A DNA stretch of 64,000 nucleotides from Phytohabitans houttuyneae (GTDB lineage Bacteria; Actinomycetota; Actinomycetes; Mycobacteriales; Micromonosporaceae), in NCBI RefSeq assembly GCF_011764425.1, contig NZ_BLPF01000001.1:859001-923000 (forward strand). The letters run 5' to 3'. This document shows, piece by piece, positions 17,882-27,667 of the stretch. The notes under the pieces are model-generated. The model had not been told where the DNA came from. It did no database searches and saw only the letters and a program-made list of their open reading frames with translations. Position 1 is the stretch's first letter. Each line of letters opens with the position of its first letter. Both the position numbers and the translations under genes were made by a program.

Positions 17882-18703
17882 GTGACGTCCACAAGGGAGC
17901 GGCAGCGCGCCGCGGCGCGGGCCAAACTCGAAAGGGAGATGGCAGAGCGCGCCGCAGCGGCCAGAAAGCGCCGCCAGTGGCAGGTGAGCCTCGGCGCGGG
18001 TGTGGCGGTGATCGTGCTCGCGGTCGGCGTGGTGCTGCTGGTCAACCTCGCCGGCGACGACGATTCCACAAACACCGCGGCCGACCCGTCGGCCGGCCCG
18101 GTGAGCTGCGTGTGGAACGAGGTGCCCAAGGAAGAGCGCACCCCGACCACCAAGGACGTGGGCGTGCCGCCGACCACCACCCCGGCCAACACCGGCAACA
18201 AGACCATGACCGTCGACACCAACTTCGGCAAGGTCAACATCAACATGGACCTGTCGAAGTCCCCGTGCGCGGCCGAGAGCTTCTCGTTCCTGGCGGGTAA
18301 GAAGTTCTTCGACGGCACCAAGTGCCACCGGATGTTCCCCGGCATGCTCCAGTGCGGCGACCCGAGCGCCAAGGGCAAGGGCTACCGCGAGAGCGACGGC
18401 ACCGGCGGCCCGTCCTACCGGTACGCCAACGAGTACCTGCCGGCCAACGAGCGCCCCGCCTACCCCGCGGGCGTGGTCGCCCTGGCCAACAGCGGCCCGG
18501 ACTCCAACGGCAGCCAGTTCTTCTTCATCTACCAGGACGTCGAGCTGCAGCCCGACTACACCATCATCGGCAAGGTCGACGCGGCCAGCCTCGAGGTCAT
18601 CAAGAAGGCCACCGAGAAGGGCCACGACGGCGCGTTCGACCCCTCGCCGGGCGGCGGCCACCCCAAAAACGACATCAACATCAACGCGGTGACCGTCTCT
18701 TAG
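17882..18703 (+). CDS. Membrane-anchored cyclophilin-type PPIase 2
   Basis: 273-residue peptidyl-prolyl cis-trans isomerase, type II membrane protein. GTG 17882 follows an AGGAGGAA site. The N-terminus is basic (TRERQRAAARAKLEREMAER), then one membrane segment (VAVIVLAVGVVLLVNLAG) and the cyclophilin domain. TKCHRMFPGMLQCGDP retains the catalytic His-Arg missing in the upstream paralogue, and NGSQFFFIYQD is the second core motif. It corresponds in position to ppiB (Rv2582) of M. tuberculosis. A strong intrinsic terminator follows 13 bp after the stop. Confidence 0.9.
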   Translation: MTSTRERQRAAARAKLEREMAERAAAARKRRQWQVSLGAGVAVIVLAVGVVLLVNLAGDDDSTNTAADPSAGPVSCVWNEVPKEERTPTTKDVGVPPTTTPANTGNKTMTVDTNFGKVNINMDLSKSPCAAESFSFLAGKKFFDGTKCHRMFPGMLQCGDPSAKGKGYRESDGTGGPSYRYANEYLPANERPAYPAGVVALANSGPDSNGSQFFFIYQDVELQPDYTIIGKVDAASLEVIKKATEKGHDGAFDPSPGGGHPKNDININAVTVS

Positions 18704-18715
18704 CGGTTCGGGTCG

Positions 18716-18752
18716 GGGGCCAGGTCGCGGTTTGACCTGGCCCCGATTTTTT
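18716..18752 (+). terminator. Intrinsic terminator after PPIase 2
   Basis: GGGGCCAGGTC, loop GCGGTTT, GACCTGGCCCC: perfect 11-bp stem followed by GATTTTTT. A textbook rho-independent terminator for the cyclophilin pair. Confidence 0.92.
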
Positions 18753-18753
18753 G

Positions 18754-18814
18754 AGCTACCGCGACGTCCGCCGTGGTCCAGACCGTTGCTCCCGCGGCCT
18801 CACCCTCCGCGGTG
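18754..18814 (+). repeat. Element A, copy 4
   Basis: Starts GAGCTACCGCGACGTCC immediately after the terminator's T run and ends ACCCTCCGCGGT. The ACCGCG/CGCGGT ends are intact. Plus orientation, downstream of a plus-strand gene. Confidence 0.85.
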
Positions 18815-18838
18815 GTCCATCTCCCCCGCGACCCCCGC

Positions 18839-18886
18839 GATCGTGGACGTACGCCGCCCCTGACAGGGCAGGAAACGTCCACGATC
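18839..18886. repeat. Inverted repeat, 12-bp arms
   Basis: GATCGTGGACGT (18839-18850) and ACGTCCACGATC (18875-18886) are perfect complements around a 24-base loop, which itself contains GCCC/GGGC. Possibly a second terminator or a mobile-element relic; no T run. Confidence 0.6.
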
Positions 18887-18980
18887 CGCTGGCTCGCTCC
18901 GTGCGCGGACTGCGGCGCCTTCAGAGAAGGGCTTGTCGCGCGGGGCTGGCAGCGGAGGTCGGGGCTTTCGGCGAGCCCTG

Positions 18981-19047
18981 GCGAGCCGCCGACCTCCGCG
19001 GTGCCCGCGGGAGCGAACGGTCCGCAGCTGACGCGGACGCGGGCAAA
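18981..19047 (+). repeat. Element C, copy 1
   Basis: About 67 bp: GAGCCGCCGACC, then CGGTGCCCGCGGGAGC and GGTCCGCAGCTGACGCGGAC. Similar copies lie at 62749-62815 (same orientation) and 47370-47436 (opposite). Confidence 0.7.
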
Positions 19048-19055
19048 TAGATCCC

Positions 19056-21545
19056 CTACGCCCCTGAGGTGACCCGGTAGGCGTCGAAGACGCCGTCGAC
19101 CTTGCGCACGGCGGCCAGCAGGTGGCCGAGGTGCTTGGGGTCGGCCATCTCGAACGAGAAGCGGCTCACCGCCACCCTGTCGCGGGTCGTGGTGACCGTC
19201 GCGGACAGGATGTTGACGCGCTCGTCGGACAGTACGCGGGTGACGTCGGCGAGCAGCTTGTGCCGGTCCAAGGCCTCGACCTGGATCGCGACCAGGAACG
19301 TGGAGGCCGACGTCGGCTTCCAGGTCACCTCGACGATGCGGTCGGTCTGTGCCTGGAGGTCCTCGGCGTTGGCGCAGTCGTCGCGGTGGACGCTGATGCC
19401 GCCCGAGCGGGTGACGAAGCCGAACACCGCGTCGCCCGGCACCGGCGTGCAGCAGCGCGCGAGCTTGATCCAGACGTCGCTCACGCCGCGGACCACCACG
19501 CCCGGGTCCTGTGCGGCCTGGCGTGCCCTCGGCGGGCGGGTGGCGACGGCGGTCTCGGCGATGTCCTCGACCGCGCCCTCCTCGCCGCCGTAGCCGGCGA
19601 CCAGGCGCTGCACCACCGACTGCGCGGACACCTGCGACTCGCCGACGGCCGCGTAGAGCGAGGCGACGTCGGCCAGGTGCAGGTCGCGGGCGATCGCCAT
19701 CAGCGCTTCGGTGGTGAGCATCCGCGTCAGCGGGAGGCCCTGCCGGCGCATCGCCTTGACGATCGACTCCTTGCCGGCCTCGATCGCCTCCTCGCGGCGC
19801 TCCTTGTTGAAGTACTGCCGGATCTTCGTGCGCGCGCGGGGGCTCTTGACGAAGCCCAGCCAGTCCTGCGAAGGTCCGGCCGTCTCGGACTTGGACGTGA
19901 AGATCTCGATCACGTCGCCGTTGGACAGCGTCGACTCCAGCGGCACCAGCTTGCCGTTGACCCGCGCGCCGATGCACTTGTGGCCGACCTCGGTGTGCAC
20001 CGCGTACGCGAAGTCGACCGGCGTCGAGCCCGTCGGCAGCGGTATCACGTCGCCCTTGGGCGTGAAGACGTAGACCTCCTGGCTGGAGAGGTCGAACCGC
20101 AGCGCGTCCAGGAACTCGCTCGGGTCGCTCGCCTCCCGCTGCCAGTCCAGCAGCTGCCGCAGCCACGTCATCTCGTCGATGTGCGCCGGCGGCCCGACGA
20201 TCGTGGCGCCCTTCTGCTCCTTGTACTTCCAGTGCGCGGCGATGCCGAACTCCGCCGTGCGGTGCATGCCCAGCGTGCGGATCTGCATCTCCACCGGCTT
20301 GCCGGTGGGGCCGATCACGGTGGTGTGCAGCGACTGGTACATGTTGAACTTCGGCATCGCGATGTAGTCCTTGAAGCGCCCCGGCACCGGCTGCCAGTTG
20401 GCGTGGATGACTCCCAACGCCGCGTAGCAGTCGCGCACCGTGTCGACAAGGATCCGCACGCCGATCAGGTCGTAGATGTCGTTGAAGTCGCGACCCCGCA
20501 CGATCATCTTCTGGTAGATCGAGTACAGGTGCTTGGGCCGGCCGGTCGTCTCGGCCTTGATCTTCGCGGCCTTGAGATCCGTCTGGACCTTCTGCGTGAC
20601 CTGGCGCAGCAGCGTGTCACGCTGCGGCTGGTGCTCGCCGATCAGCCGGTTGATCTCCTCGAACCGCTTGGGGAACAGCGTGCCGAACGCGAGGTCCTCG
20701 AGCTCCCACTTGATCGTGTTCATACCCAGGCGGTGGGCCAGCGGGGCGAGGATCTCCAGCGTCTCCTTGGCCTTCTGCTCCTGCTTGGGACGCGGGAGGA
20801 AGGTCAGCGTGCGCATGTTGTGCAGGCGGTCGGCGAGCTTGATGACCAGCACCCGCGGGTCCTTGGCCATCGCGACGACCATCTTGCGGATCGTCTCGGC
20901 CTTGGCCGCGTCGCCGAGCTTGACCTTGTCGAGCTTGGTCACGCCGTCGACGAGCAGCGCCACCTCGCCGCCGAAGTCGGTGCGCATCTGGTCGAGGTTG
21001 TAGTCGGTGTCCTCGATCGTGTCGTGCAGCAGCGCGGCCACCAGCGTCGTGGTGTCCATGCCGAGGTTGGCCAGGATGGTCGCCACCGCGAGCGGATGCG
21101 TGATGTACGGGTCGCCGGACTTGCGGTACTGCCCCGAATGCCACTCGGCGGCCACGTCGAAGGCGCGCTGCAGCAGCCGCGCGTCCGCCTTGGGGTGGCA
21201 CGCGCGGTGAGTGGCGATCAGTGGCTCCAGCACCTCGCTCACCTGCGGTGTCTGCCAGGGCGCGTTGAAGCGGGCCAGCCGCGCGCGCACCCGGCGCCCG
21301 GTCGGCGCACCGGCCCAACCCGATGGGCTCGCCTGGTCGGCTGACTCGTCATCGTGGACGTGGTCGTCATGGTTGGCGGCCTCGACCTGCGGAAAGGGCA
21401 CGACCACGGCGGCGCTGTCCGCACGGCCTTCGACGGCCTCGACGGGTGCGCTGCCAGCAGCGGTCGCCGTCTCCTCAGGCGCGGTCCGCGCCTCGCCAGT
21501 CGGATGCACGCTGCCCTCCACTGAATGGGCGACGTCCTGAGACAC
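19056..21545 (-). CDS. relA: Bifunctional (p)ppGpp synthetase/hydrolase Rel
   Basis: 829-residue long RSH enzyme controlling the stringent response: makes (p)ppGpp from ATP and GDP/GTP and hydrolyses it. Domains in order: disordered acidic N-terminus (about 85 residues); HD hydrolase with [12 protein letters not shown] and [11 protein letters not shown]; synthetase with [17 protein letters not shown] and [21 protein letters not shown] ([19 protein letters not shown]); zinc-finger-like [15 protein letters not shown]-terminal ACT. GTG 21545 with GGAGG just upstream is preferred over ATG 21575. The intact HDxxED suggests both activities. It is downstream of apt, as in mycobacteria. Confidence 0.95.
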   Translation of the reverse strand: MSQDVAHSVEGSVHPTGEARTAPEETATAAGSAPVEAVEGRADSAAVVVPFPQVEAANHDDHVHDDESADQASPSGWAGAPTGRRVRARLARFNAPWQTPQVSEVLEPLIATHRACHPKADARLLQRAFDVAAEWHSGQYRKSGDPYITHPLAVATILANLGMDTTTLVAALLHDTIEDTDYNLDQMRTDFGGEVALLVDGVTKLDKVKLGDAAKAETIRKMVVAMAKDPRVLVIKLADRLHNMRTLTFLPRPKQEQKAKETLEILAPLAHRLGMNTIKWELEDLAFGTLFPKRFEEINRLIGEHQPQRDTLLRQVTQKVQTDLKAAKIKAETTGRPKHLYSIYQKMIVRGRDFNDIYDLIGVRILVDTVRDCYAALGVIHANWQPVPGRFKDYIAMPKFNMYQSLHTTVIGPTGKPVEMQIRTLGMHRTAEFGIAAHWKYKEQKGATIVGPPAHIDEMTWLRQLLDWQREASDPSEFLDALRFDLSSQEVYVFTPKGDVIPLPTGSTPVDFAYAVHTEVGHKCIGARVNGKLVPLESTLSNGDVIEIFTSKSETAGPSQDWLGFVKSPRARTKIRQYFNKERREEAIEAGKESIVKAMRRQGLPLTRMLTTEALMAIARDLHLADVASLYAAVGESQVSAQSVVQRLVAGYGGEEGAVEDIAETAVATRPPRARQAAQDPGVVVRGVSDVWIKLARCCTPVPGDAVFGFVTRSGGISVHRDDCANAEDLQAQTDRIVEVTWKPTSASTFLVAIQVEALDRHKLLADVTRVLSDERVNILSATVTTTRDRVAVSRFSFEMADPKHLGHLLAAVRKVDGVFDAYRVTSGA

Positions 21546-21699
21546 CGGCCTCCTCACCCTCGCCGGGGAATGCACCGACCGTATCCGGCCGGCGCCAACC
21601 TGCGCTACCCACGCCGGACCGTTCCTGGCCGGTCGCGGAAGGCAATCCTACCCGTCACGCCCGCTGAGCAGCCCATTCGGGCCACCGGGCGGTTGGTGA

Positions 21700-22227
21700 C
21701 TAGACGGTCAGGAGGGCATGAACCTCGCGCGGCGCCAGCCTGTCCCGCCCGGGCAGGAACGACAGTTCCAACAACACGGTGAAGCCGGCGACCGTTCCCC
21801 CGGCGCGCTCCACGAGGTCGAGCGTCGTGGCCGCGGTGCCCCCGGTGGCCAGCACGTCGTCGACCACCAGCACCCGCTCCCCCGGCTTGAACGCGTCGGT
21901 GTGCACCTCCAGCGCGGCCTCGCCGTACTCGAGCTCGTAGGACGCGCGGTGCGTCTCGCGGGGCAGCTTGCCGGCCTTGCGGACCGGGACGACGCCGAGA
22001 CCTGTCGCGTACGCGATGGCGGCGGCGAGCACGAACCCCCGCGCCTCGATGCCGGCCACCACGTCGAAGGAGCCTGCGCCGTGGTACGCCACGATCCCGT
22101 CGATGACCTCGCGGAACACCGGGCCGTCCGCGAACAGCGGCGTCAGGTCCTTGAAGAGGATGCCCGGCTTGGGAAAGTCCGGCACGTCGACGATGTGGCT
22201 CGCCACCAGTTCCGCGAGATCAGCCAC
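21700..22227 (-). CDS. apt: Adenine phosphoribosyltransferase
   Basis: About 175-residue purine salvage enzyme converting adenine and PRPP to AMP. Visible motifs: DVPDFPKPGILFKDLTPLF, GIEARGFVLAAAIAY and the PRPP-binding loop VLVVDDVLATGGTAATT. GTG 22227 is chosen because AAGGGGGC lies just ahead of it; ATG 22245 in the same frame lacks a ribosome site. It sits between secF and rel, the standard actinobacterial order. A hairpin separates it from secF. Confidence 0.93.
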   Translation of the reverse strand: MADLAELVASHIVDVPDFPKPGILFKDLTPLFADGPVFREVIDGIVAYHGAGSFDVVAGIEARGFVLAAAIAYATGLGVVPVRKAGKLPRETHRASYELEYGEAALEVHTDAFKPGERVLVVDDVLATGGTAATTLDLVERAGGTVAGFTVLLELSFLPGRDRLAPREVHALLTV

Positions 22228-22249
22228 GCAAGCCCCCTTACTCATGGTT

Positions 22250-22284
22250 CAGGGCGCCCCTCAAGTGGCTTGGGGGACGCCCTG
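22250..22284 (-). terminator. Hairpin between secF and apt
   Basis: CAGGGCGCCCC (22250-22260) pairs with GGGGGACGCCCTG (22272-22284) with one mismatch, around an 11-base loop. It lies after the secF stop and before apt, so it may end the sec transcript. No T run. Confidence 0.6.
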
Positions 22285-22299
22285 ATCGCTGAATGAACC

Positions 22300-23487
22300 T
22301 CAGTGACGCTTGCCGCCACGCGGCCGGCTGCCGGAGCGGCCGCCGCGGTTGCCGGACGGGCGCTTGGCGGTCGGGCGCGCGCCCACCTTCGGCGCGGCAC
22401 CGGCCATCGCGGCCACCTCGGCGTCGTCGCGCTGCTCGGCCGGCGTCGCCTGCTTCGGCGAGCGGGTCGCCTTGGGCGCGACCTCGCCGCGGGCGATCGC
22501 CGCGCGCCGGGCCAGCACCCGCTGGGTGTGCGCCTGGTACTTCGGCTCGTAGCCCTTGAGCGTGGTCAGCACCGGCGTGGCGAAGAAGATCGACGAGTAC
22601 ACCGCGATGCCCATACCCACGAAGAGCACGAGGCCGAGGTCGCGGAGGGTACCCGCGCCGAGGAGGCCGGCACCGATGAACAGCAGGCCGCCGACGGGCA
22701 GCAGCGCGACGAGACCGGTGTTGATCGACCGCATCAGCGTCTGGTTGACCGCCAGGTTGGCCGCCTCCGCGTAGGTCTGCGTGCTGCTCGCGGTGATGCC
22801 TCTGGTGTTTTCCTGCACCTTGTCGAACACCACGACCACGTCGTACAGCGCGAAGCCGAGGATCGTGAGGAAGCCGATGATCGTCGACGGGGTGATCTCG
22901 AAGCCGACCAGCGAGTACACGCCGGCGGTGAGCACCAGGTCGAACAGCAGCGAGGAGACGGCGGCCACGGCCATCCGCCACTCGAAGCGGACGATCAGGT
23001 ACAGCATCACGACCGCGATGAAGATGATCAGGCCGAGCAGCGCGCGCTCGGTCACCTGGGCACCCCACGCGCCGCTCACCCGGCTGTTGCTGATCTCGTT
23101 GGCCGGGATGCCGAACGCCTCGACGAGATGTTCCTTGACCGCCTCGGACTGCTCCGGCTCCATCTCGGAGGTGCGGATCAGGTAGGTGCCGTCGCCGCCG
23201 CCGACCTGCTGGGTGGACGCCACGCGCAGCGGGTCACCGCCGGGGTTGGGCACATCGCCGAGCGCCTCGTCGACCGTCTCCTCCGCGTGCTGCAGCGTGC
23301 CCACCGAGGCCGGCACCTGAAACTCGTTGCCACCGGAGAACTCGATGCCCAGCGTGAAGCCGCGCGCGAAGAAGCTGATCACGGCGATCAGCACCGCCAC
23401 CGCCGCCACGGTGAACCAGATCTTCCGCTTGGCGACGATGTTGAGGTCTGCCTGGCCCTTGTAGAGCCGCGTAGCGAGCCCACTCAT
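22300..23487 (-). CDS. secF: Protein translocase subunit SecF
   Basis: 395-residue membrane protein that works with SecD and YajC to drive late steps of Sec export using the proton gradient. The N-terminal membrane segment (IWFTVAAVAVLIAVISFFAR) is followed by FTLGIEFSGGNEFQVP, the SecF signature. The remaining segments include GFLTILGFALYDVVVVFDKV. The C-terminal tail is long, basic and disordered (about 70 residues, ending RGGRSGSRPRGGKRH), longer than in E. coli. It begins 4 bp after secD. Confidence 0.95.
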   Translation of the reverse strand: MSGLATRLYKGQADLNIVAKRKIWFTVAAVAVLIAVISFFARGFTLGIEFSGGNEFQVPASVGTLQHAEETVDEALGDVPNPGGDPLRVASTQQVGGGDGTYLIRTSEMEPEQSEAVKEHLVEAFGIPANEISNSRVSGAWGAQVTERALLGLIIFIAVVMLYLIVRFEWRMAVAAVSSLLFDLVLTAGVYSLVGFEITPSTIIGFLTILGFALYDVVVVFDKVQENTRGITASSTQTYAEAANLAVNQTLMRSINTGLVALLPVGGLLFIGAGLLGAGTLRDLGLVLFVGMGIAVYSSIFFATPVLTTLKGYEPKYQAHTQRVLARRAAIARGEVAPKATRSPKQATPAEQRDDAEVAAMAGAAPKVGARPTAKRPSGNRGGRSGSRPRGGKRH

Positions 23488-23491
23488 GGGG

Positions 23492-25387
23492 TCACGCCTC
23501 CTTCACGCGCGGGTTGCTGGGCTTGGCCGGCGGGTCGGTGGGTTCCTTTTCCAGGACGCGGCCGAGGCCGCTCACCCGTGGCGAGAGGAACGCGCGGGTG
23601 CGCGCGAACATCGTCATGATCGGATGCCGGAAGAGGAACACGACCACGAGGTCCAGGATGGTCGCGAGGCCGAGAGCGAACGCGAAGCCCTTCACCGTGC
23701 CGACCGACACGATGTAGAGCACCACGGCCGCCATGATGGTGATCGCGTTGGCCGAGATGATCGTGCGGCGGGCGCGGGCCCACGCGCGCGGCACCGCGCT
23801 ACGCGGACTTCGACCATCGCGGATCTCGTCCTTGAGCCGCTCGAAGTAGATGACGAACGAGTCCGCCGCCACACCGAGTGACACGATGAAGCCCGCGATG
23901 CCGGCGAGGTTGAGCGTGTACCCGATCTGCCGCCCCAGCACGATGAGCGCGCCGAAGACCAGCAGGCCGGACAGGATCAAGCTCAGGAAGATGACCGTGC
24001 CGAGCAGGCGGTAGTAGAAGAACGAATAGATGATGACCAGCAGCATGCCGATGCCGGCGGCCAGGAGGCCGGCCTTGAGGTGCTCGGTGCCGAGCGTCGC
24101 GGAGACGTTCTGCACCTCCTGCTGGGTGAAGGTCAGCGGCAGCGCGCCGTAGCGGAGCTTGCCGGCCAGCTCGTTGGCCGTCTTGGAGTTGAAGCTGCCG
24201 GTGATCTGCGAGTCGCCGGTCAGCACGCCCTGGATCTCCGGCGAGGAGATCACCTGGTTGTCGAGCACCACAGCGACGCGGCACTTGCCCTGGTCGCCGA
24301 GGGCCGAGGCGTCACAGGTGCCGCCCGTGTTCTCGTACGCCTCGCGGGTCAGCGCGGTCCACTTCTTCTGGCCGTCGCCGGTGAAGTCGAGCGAGACGAC
24401 CCAGTCGCCGCCCTGCTGGTCGAGCACGCCGCTGGCGTCCGAGACGTCGGTGCCGAGCACCTTGGCCACGTCGAGGAAGAGCTTCTGCGGGCCCTCACAG
24501 GAGACCGCCTGCTTGCTCGGGTCCTGGATCGAGCCCGGCGGCCGGCTGTCGAGCTGGGCGCAGCTGATCGTGGGCACGCTGTACTGCATCTTGGGGTCGA
24601 GCGCGGCCACCTCGGGCCCGTCGAGCTTGCTGAACGCCGCGAACTGCTGCACCGCCGTGGGGTCGGCGCTGAGGTCCGGCGGGTTTTCCAGGGCGCTCGC
24701 CGCGGCCCAGGCCGCGTCGCCGACCTTGCGCTTGGCGTCGGCCAGCGCCTGCTCCTGCGTGCGCGTGCCGGTCTCGCCGCCGGCCGGTGCGGAGCTCGTC
24801 GCGCTCGGGGTGGGCGTCGGGGTCGCCGAGGGGGACGCCGACGGGGCCGGCGCGCCGCCGCCCTGGCCGCCGGTCGCCGAGGCGCTCGGGGCCGGCGTCG
24901 CGGCCGCGCCCGTCGCCGAGGCGGACGGTGCGGGCGAAGCCGTGCCGGACGGGGTCGCGCTCGCCGTGGGCGCCACCGCGGCCGCCGAGCTGTCCGCCGT
25001 GATCTTGAGGACCTTACGGAACCGCAGCTCGGCAGCCTGCCCGAGGTTGGCCAGGGCGTCGTCGCTCTCGCCGGCCAGCGAGACCACGATGTTCTTGTCG
25101 CCCTCGGTCACCACCTCGGCCTCGGAGACGCCGTAGGCGTTGGCCCGGCTCTCGATGATCTGGCGGGCCTCTTCGAGCTGGTCGGCCTGGGGTGCCTGCC
25201 CGTTGGCCGTGGTGGCCGTATAGGTCACCCGGCTGCCGCCGATCAGGTCGAGACCGAGCTTGGGCTCGAGCCGGTCTTTGATACTGCCGCTACCGCCGAG
25301 AAAGACCAGGAGGTAGAGGACGACGAAGAGCAGGGCGAGCACGGCCAGCTGCCGCCCTGGGCGCATCTGTCCCTGAGGTGGTGCCAC
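23492..25387 (-). CDS. secD: Protein translocase subunit SecD
   Basis: 631-residue partner of SecF. Membrane segment 1 (LAVLALLFVVLYLLVFLGG) is followed by KLGLDLIGGSRVTY (D1 motif) and the extracytoplasmic P1 domain. Five more segments lie at the C-terminus, with SLGVAADSFVIYFERLKDEI typical of SecD. A stretch of about 75 residues around 136-210 is almost only Ala, Ser, Pro, Thr and Gly, an insertion into P1 not found in E. coli. GTG 25387 has an AGGAG site; an internal ATG eight codons in is an alternative. Operon order: yajC-secD-secF. Confidence 0.95.
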   Translation of the reverse strand: MAPPQGQMRPGRQLAVLALLFVVLYLLVFLGGSGSIKDRLEPKLGLDLIGGSRVTYTATTANGQAPQADQLEEARQIIESRANAYGVSEAEVVTEGDKNIVVSLAGESDDALANLGQAAELRFRKVLKITADSSAAAVAPTASATPSGTASPAPSASATGAAATPAPSASATGGQGGGAPAPSASPSATPTPTPSATSSAPAGGETGTRTQEQALADAKRKVGDAAWAAASALENPPDLSADPTAVQQFAAFSKLDGPEVAALDPKMQYSVPTISCAQLDSRPPGSIQDPSKQAVSCEGPQKLFLDVAKVLGTDVSDASGVLDQQGGDWVVSLDFTGDGQKKWTALTREAYENTGGTCDASALGDQGKCRVAVVLDNQVISSPEIQGVLTGDSQITGSFNSKTANELAGKLRYGALPLTFTQQEVQNVSATLGTEHLKAGLLAAGIGMLLVIIYSFFYYRLLGTVIFLSLILSGLLVFGALIVLGRQIGYTLNLAGIAGFIVSLGVAADSFVIYFERLKDEIRDGRSPRSAVPRAWARARRTIISANAITIMAAVVLYIVSVGTVKGFAFALGLATILDLVVVFLFRHPIMTMFARTRAFLSPRVSGLGRVLEKEPTDPPAKPSNPRVKEA

Positions 25388-25492
25388 GGCTGTCGGATCT
25401 CCTGTGCGGTCTCGGTGTGGGCCCGCCGGCGAGCCGGCGGCTTCTGGGCATGGTCGAACGGGTGGTGTGGGGGCGCCGCCCGCTCAAGCGTT

Positions 25493-25840
25493 TCAGTCCT
25501 TGACGTCGGCCTCGTCGACGACCTTCTCGGCCGCGGGCGCGTCCTGCGGCGTCGCGCCGCTCACGACGCGGGCGATGGCGGGACGGGCGTACCGGTTGTG
25601 CACGCCGGGCGCGACCTCGAGCGTGACCGTCTCGTCGTCGACGCTGACGACGTGGCCGTAGAGGCCGCCGATCGTCACCACCTCGGCGCCGGGGCCGAGC
25701 GTCGACTGCATCTGCTCCGCTTCGCGACGGCGCTTCTGCTGCGGGCGAATCATCATGAAGTACATGACGCCGAACAGCAGGACGATCATGAGAATCGGCA
25801 TGAAGCTGCCGGCGCCGCCGGAGTTTGCTGCCAAAGGCAC
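25493..25840 (-). CDS. yajC: Sec translocon accessory protein YajC
   Basis: 115-residue single-span membrane protein of the SecDF-YajC complex. After a short N-terminus comes PILMIVLLFGVMYFMMIRPQ and the family hallmark RPQQKRRREAEQMQSTLGPG, then a small beta domain (VVTIGGLYGHVVSVDDETV). GTG 25840 is preceded by GGAAGG nine bases upstream; the longer frame to 25906 has no ribosome site. It is the first gene of the sec cluster, 105 bp before secD. Confidence 0.92.
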   Translation of the reverse strand: MPLAANSGGAGSFMPILMIVLLFGVMYFMMIRPQQKRRREAEQMQSTLGPGAEVVTIGGLYGHVVSVDDETVTLEVAPGVHNRYARPAIARVVSGATPQDAPAAEKVVDEADVKD

Positions 25841-26000
25841 GATAGATGACCTTCCAAGTGGACCCGCACCCGGCGCGGGGGCGTCGGAGCGCAGGCGTGA
25901 TCTCACATCCTGTACGGATCGCGGCGAAGTCTAGTCCCTGTCCCTGTGAACACCGAACTTGGCACAGATCACGTTCAGATCACGGGATATCCAGGGACGA

Positions 26001-27065
26001 CTATGGCTCGGCCGAGAACAGGTCGGGTACCGGGCCGGCACCCGTACCGAACGTACCATTTGGTGGCGTTCGTCCGAGATGGTGCCATGCCGCTTCCGTG
26101 GCGACACGACCACGCGGGGTACGCGCGAGCAGGCCAGCACGCACGAGGAAGGGCTCGCAGACCTCCTCCACCGTGTCGGGTTGCTCACCCACCGCGACCG
26201 CGAGGGTCGACAGGCCCACCGGCCCGCCCCGGAACGAGTCGACCAACGCGGTCAGCACCGCCCGGTCGAGGCGGTCGAGGCCGATCTCGTCGACGTCGTA
26301 CACCTGCAGGGCCGCCCGGGCCGTCTCCAGGCTGACCACGCCGTCGGCCCGGACCTCGGCGAAGTCCCGCACCCGGCGCAGCAGCCGGTTGGCGATGCGC
26401 GGCGTCCCCCGCGACCGCCCGGCGATCTCCACGGCACCGTCCTCGGTGATCGGCACGCCGAGGATGCGCGCCGACCGGTGCAGCAGCGTGCGCAGGTCTT
26501 CGGCCGAGTAGAAGTCGAGGTGCGCGACGAACCCGAACCTGTCGCGCATCGGCCCGGTCAGCAGCCCCGATCGCGTGGTCGCCCCCACCAGCGTGAACGG
26601 CTCCACGTCGAGCGGGATCGCGGTGGCGCCCGGCCCCTTGCCCACGACCACGTCGACCCGGAAGTCCTCCATGGCGCTGTAGAGCAGCTCCTCGGCCGGC
26701 TTCGCGATCCGGTGGATCTCGTCGATGAAGAGGACGTCCCCCTCGGCCAGGCTGGTCACGATCGCGGCCAGGTCGCCGGAGCGCTCGATCGCCGGCCCGC
26801 TCGTCACCCGGATCCCCACGCCCAGCTCAGCCGCGACGATGTTGGCCAGGGTCGTCTTACCGAGGCCGGGCGGGCCGGACAGGAGGATGTGGTCGGGTGG
26901 GGTGCCGCGGCCCATGGCGCCGCGCAGCAGCAGGTCGAGCTGGTCGCGCACCCGGTGCTGGGCGATGAAGTCGGCCAGGCGCTTCGGGCGGACGCTGACC
27001 TCGGCGTCGCGCTCGGCGTCGCTCGCGTACGCGGAGACCAGGGCGTTGCCCTCGGGGGCGTCCAT
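26001..27065 (-). CDS. ruvB: Holliday junction branch migration ATPase RuvB
   Basis: 354-residue AAA+ motor that drives branch migration on RuvA-bound Holliday junctions. Motifs: [18 protein letters not shown], Walker [10 protein letters not shown], Walker [10 protein letters not shown], sensor 1 [19 protein letters not shown], arginine finger in the same stretch, and sensor 2 [23 protein letters not shown] 27065 overlaps the ruvA stop (TGATG). It is the last gene of ruvCAB. Confidence 0.96.
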   Translation of the reverse strand: MDAPEGNALVSAYASDAERDAEVSVRPKRLADFIAQHRVRDQLDLLLRGAMGRGTPPDHILLSGPPGLGKTTLANIVAAELGVGIRVTSGPAIERSGDLAAIVTSLAEGDVLFIDEIHRIAKPAEELLYSAMEDFRVDVVVGKGPGATAIPLDVEPFTLVGATTRSGLLTGPMRDRFGFVAHLDFYSAEDLRTLLHRSARILGVPITEDGAVEIAGRSRGTPRIANRLLRRVRDFAEVRADGVVSLETARAALQVYDVDEIGLDRLDRAVLTALVDSFRGGPVGLSTLAVAVGEQPDTVEEVCEPFLVRAGLLARTPRGRVATEAAWHHLGRTPPNGTFGTGAGPVPDLFSAEP

Positions 27066-27667
27066 CAGCGGGTCTTGCCGAGCAGGCGGATGGCCTGCTT
27101 GAGCAGCACCGGCACGGGCGACGTGGTGCCGTCGACGGTCTCGGCCACCGCGGCCACGGCCTGCTCCGCCTGCGACGCGGTCCAGCCGAGCCCGATCAGG
27201 CCCTGCCGCACCTGCTCCTGCCAGGCGCCGACGAGCACGCCGGCGGTCTCGTCGTTGCCCACCACGACCGGGCCGATGCGGTCGCGCAGCTCCAGTACCA
27301 AGCGCTCCGCGCCCTTCTTGCCGATGCCGGGCACGCGGGTGAGCGTCGCGGTGTCGGCGGTGGCGATGGCCCGCCGCACCGTCTCGGGCGAATGCACGGC
27401 CAGCACCGCCTGCGCGAGCCGGGGCCCGACGCCGCTCGCGGTCTGCAGCAGCTCGAAGAGCTGCTTCTCCTCGTCGTCGGCGAAGCCGTAGAGCGTGAGC
27501 GAGTCCTCCCGCACGATCAGGCTTGTCGCGAGCCTCGCCTCCGCGCCCAGCCGCAGCCCGGCGAGCGTGCCGGGCGCGCACTGCACGGCGAGGCCGACCC
27601 CGCCGACCTCGATGACGGCGCCGTCAGGCGACACCGCCGCGACCACCCCGCGCACGCTGGCGATCAT
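27065..27667 (-). CDS. ruvA: Holliday junction DNA-binding protein RuvA
   Basis: 200-residue tetrameric protein that binds four-way junctions and loads RuvB. The N-terminal OB domain begins [20 protein letters not shown]. Two helix-hairpin-helix motifs follow ([17 protein letters not shown] and [19 protein letters not shown]), then a flexible linker and domain III ([19 protein letters not shown]), which contacts RuvB. It overlaps both neighbours, so ruvCAB is translationally coupled. Confidence 0.96.
   Translation of the reverse strand: MIASVRGVVAAVSPDGAVIEVGGVGLAVQCAPGTLAGLRLGAEARLATSLIVREDSLTLYGFADDEEKQLFELLQTASGVGPRLAQAVLAVHSPETVRRAIATADTATLTRVPGIGKKGAERLVLELRDRIGPVVVGNDETAGVLVGAWQEQVRQGLIGLGWTASQAEQAVAAVAETVDGTTSPVPVLLKQAIRLLGKTR

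Larger units (their letters stand above)
18704..19055. other. 352-bp non-coding gap with terminator and repeats A and C
   Basis: Between convergent cyclophilin and rel genes. In order it holds the terminator (18716-18752), element A (18754-18814), a long inverted repeat (18839-18886) and element C (18981-19047), which ends next to the rel stop. No gene seen. Confidence 0.75.
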
